Positions 4,779 to 5,750 of a stretch of DNA of 5,750 nt are shown piece after piece (within the stretch, counting starts at the first letter, position 1; every line of letters begins with the position of its first letter). The translations under genes and the position numbers were made by a program. Below the pieces are notes generated by a model. The model was given only the letters and a program-made list of their open reading frames with translations. It was not told where the DNA came from and did not search any database. Origin of the DNA: Chloroflexota bacterium (GTDB taxonomy: Bacteria > Chloroflexota > Dehalococcoidia > SZUA-161 > SpSt-899); NCBI GenBank assembly GCA_018725425.1, contig QLUL01000078.1, forward strand, positions 1 to 5,750. The letters run 5' to 3'.

Positions 4779-5600
4779 TCAGAACTTAAAACTCTTATCC
4801 CAGACAATTTCCCCCAGCTCGAATACGGGACCCTCTTCACATACCAGCTTTATTCCCTTGTTGGTCACCACGGCGCAGCCGCGGCAGGCCCCCACCCCGC
4901 AGCCCATCACCTGCTCCAGAAGAACCTGCACAGATTTGTTGCCAGGCCAAGCCCTCATCTCTGCCATCCGGCGATACATGGGGAGCGGGCCACAGGCAAA
5001 GATCTGGTCGGCCCAATCCGCAAGGGAAGGCAGAAAATCAGTTGCCTGACCCCTCTCTCCCGCCGAACCATCATCAGTCACCCGAATGAGCTCCACTGCT
5101 TCTAGACTCGAGACTCCAGACTCGAGACTCCAGACTCCAGACTCGAGACTCCAGACTCCAGACTCTGGGGCATAGAGTTTGGAGGCGGTTTTTGCACCGA
5201 TCACAAATTTCACCAGGAGGCCATTGCCCACTCCCTCATCGGCCAGGGCTATTAAAGGAGCGACGCCGATTCCTCCAGCAATCAGAAGCAATTTCTGTGA
5301 ACCCTGGCGGATCTCAAAGCCGTTCCCCAGCGGACCCAGGAGATCCAGAGATTCGCCAACCATGCGGACTGAGAGCCATTTAGTCCCCTGTCCTACCACG
5401 GCGAAGAGTAGGGCCAGCTTTCGACCATCAGTTCTATGAATGCTCAATGGGCGACGCAGCGGAAGGTGTTCCCCACAGCGAACAGTGACAAACTGCCCTG
5501 GTCGAGCTTCCGCAGCGATATCCGGAGCCTCAACCCAAATAAGGTAAACCCCGGGCATTACCTGCGTGCGGGAAACTATTGGAGCTGGAACTTGCCTCAA
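4779..5600 (-). CDS. pyrK: Dihydroorotate dehydrogenase electron transfer subunit, FAD and [2Fe-2S] (PyrK)
   Basis: This 273-residue protein passes electrons from the PyrD flavin to NAD+ in pyrimidine synthesis. FAD domain: RPGQF, then RRPLSI (49-54). GPLGNGF (89-95) and the dinucleotide motif AGGIGVAP (108-115) follow, then CGP (203-205). The C-terminal [2Fe-2S] site is C234-x4-C239-x2-C242-x11-C254. Residues about 147-167 are a foreign 7-residue repeat (SGVWSLE twice, then SGVSSLE) written by nine DNA heptamers; without it the length is about 252, normal for PyrK. I prefer TTG 5600, with GGAGGG 5 nt upstream and the kinase stop 1 nt before it. A GTG at 5657 would add 19 residues made largely of repeat. 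No pyrD is visible in the window. Other members of this reductase family are possible, but the motif set fits PyrK best. Confidence 0.85.
   Translation of the reverse strand: MRQVPAPIVSRTQVMPGVYLIWVEAPDIAAEARPGQFVTVRCGEHLPLRRPLSIHRTDGRKLALLFAVVGQGTKWLSVRMVGESLDLLGPLGNGFEIRQGSQKLLLIAGGIGVAPLIALADEGVGNGLLVKFVIGAKTASKLYAPESGVWSLESGVWSLESGVSSLEAVELIRVTDDGSAGERGQATDFLPSLADWADQIFACGPLPMYRRMAEMRAWPGNKSVQVLLEQVMGCGVGACRGCAVVTNKGIKLVCEEGPVFELGEIVWDKSFKF
5102..5164 (-). repeat. Nine in-frame heptanucleotide repeats inside pyrK
   Basis: On the + strand nine 7-bp units run without interruption: CTAGACT, CGAGACT, CCAGACT, CGAGACT, CCAGACT, CCAGACT, CGAGACT, CCAGACT, CCAGACT. Nine sevens make 63 bp, exactly 21 codons, so the pyrK frame is kept and a 7-residue protein repeat results. 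The array sits in the loop between GAKTASKLYA and VELIRVTDDGS. Confidence 0.9.
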
Positions 5601-5601
5601 T

Positions 5602-5750
5602 TCATCCCTCCAGTCTGGAGTCTGGAGTCTGGAGTCCCCCTCCCCGTGACTCTTCACTCTTGACTCTCGACTCTCGACTCTTGGTGGCCGGCATCCTGAA
5701 ACTGAAAACGGAGCCTTGACCCTCCTTGCTCTTCACCCAGATCTCGCCTC
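5602..5750 (-). CDS. C-terminal end of a sensor histidine kinase (partial at the right edge)
   Basis: The visible 48 codons begin GEIWVKSKEGQGSVFSFRMP, which matches the end of the HATPase_c domain of sensor histidine kinases (the G-x-I-x-V-x-S-x-x-G-x-G-[ST]-x-F-x-F-x-[LM]-P region forming the ATP-binding pocket). The domain normally ends there. Here about 28 more residues follow, rich in Ser, Arg, Lys and Glu, encoded entirely by two heptanucleotide arrays (5648-5682 and 5610-5637) and their spacer. The stop TGA 5602-5604 lies 1 nt before the pyrK TTG start, so the two genes are probably co-transcribed and perhaps translationally coupled. Sensor domain and partner regulator lie outside the window. 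The tail is probably disordered and acquired by repeat insertion near the original stop. Confidence 0.75.
   Translation of the reverse strand, partial: GEIWVKSKEGQGSVFSFRMPATKSRESRVKSEESRGGGLQTPDSRLEG
5610..5637 (+). repeat. Heptanucleotide array (GGAGTCT), inverted relative to its neighbours
   Basis: Units CCAGTCT, GGAGTCT, GGAGTCT and GGAGTCC fill 28 bp. This is the reverse-complement orientation of the arrays at 5102-5164 and 5648-5682. Its left edge adjoins the GGAGGG ribosome site of pyrK (- strand, 5606-5611), and it encodes part of the kinase tail. Confidence 0.85.
5648..5682 (+). repeat. Heptanucleotide array (GACTCTY)
   Basis: Five units: GACTCTT, CACTCTT, GACTCTC, GACTCTC, GACTCTT. 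It shares the GACTCNN core with the array inside pyrK and faces the inverted array at 5610-5637 across a 10-bp spacer. On the - strand it encodes KSRESRVKSEES of the kinase tail. Confidence 0.85.

Noticed and set aside
5601..5657. GTG 5657 as the pyrK start
   Set aside because: The 19 added residues are repeat-derived and overlap the kinase tail. TTG 5600 has GGAGGG at proper spacing and family similarity starts just after it.
5102..5682. CRISPR array
   Set aside because: Units are contiguous heptamers with no unique spacers and lie inside coding sequence.

Overview
The window holds a compact polyhydroxyalkanoate (PHA) locus on the + strand, facing the end of a pyrK gene and the tail of a sensor histidine kinase gene on the - strand. 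Base composition is intermediate. A two-subunit (class III type) PHA synthase next to a MaoC-type hydratase, plus interspersed heptanucleotide repeats, suggests an environmental, possibly anaerobic bacterium. Chloroflexota (Dehalococcoidia-like) or a former deltaproteobacterial lineage would fit, but the window does not settle this.

Layout. 1-62: the last 19 codons of an unidentified gene that enters from the left. 63-1024: about 960 bases with no substantial gene. They contain a foldable segment (133-210), an 11-bp-phased TTAAC array followed by a -10 box (a Pho-box-like promoter, 356-422), a 9-bp inverted repeat, tiny open frames of doubtful status, and two tandem sigma70-type promoters (821-849 and 893-922). 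1025-4312: phasin-like protein, PhaJ-type (R)-enoyl-CoA hydratase, PhaE and PhaC, all co-directional and probably one operon; phaE and phaC overlap by ATGA. 4313-4778: a convergent intergenic region with a heptamer-repeat remnant and a broken second copy of the 3' end seen at 1-62. 4779-5600: pyrK (-). 5602-5750: C-terminal end of a histidine kinase (-), with its stop 1 nt upstream of the pyrK start.

How the genes work together. PhaJ converts beta-oxidation enoyl-CoA to (R)-3-hydroxyacyl-CoA. PhaC, held active by PhaE, polymerises it. The small helical protein probably coats the granule. No phaA or phaB is present, so supply from fatty acid oxidation is the simplest reading.

The most unusual feature is repeat invasion of coding sequence. 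phaE ends in three identical 93-bp units, each carrying the Shine-Dalgarno sequence used by phaC. pyrK carries nine tandem heptamers (63 bp, exactly 21 codons) between its nucleotide-binding motifs and its Fe-S domain. The histidine kinase tail is written entirely by two more heptamer arrays. A Pho-box-like promoter with no gene behind it, upstream of a PHA operon, is the main regulatory curiosity.
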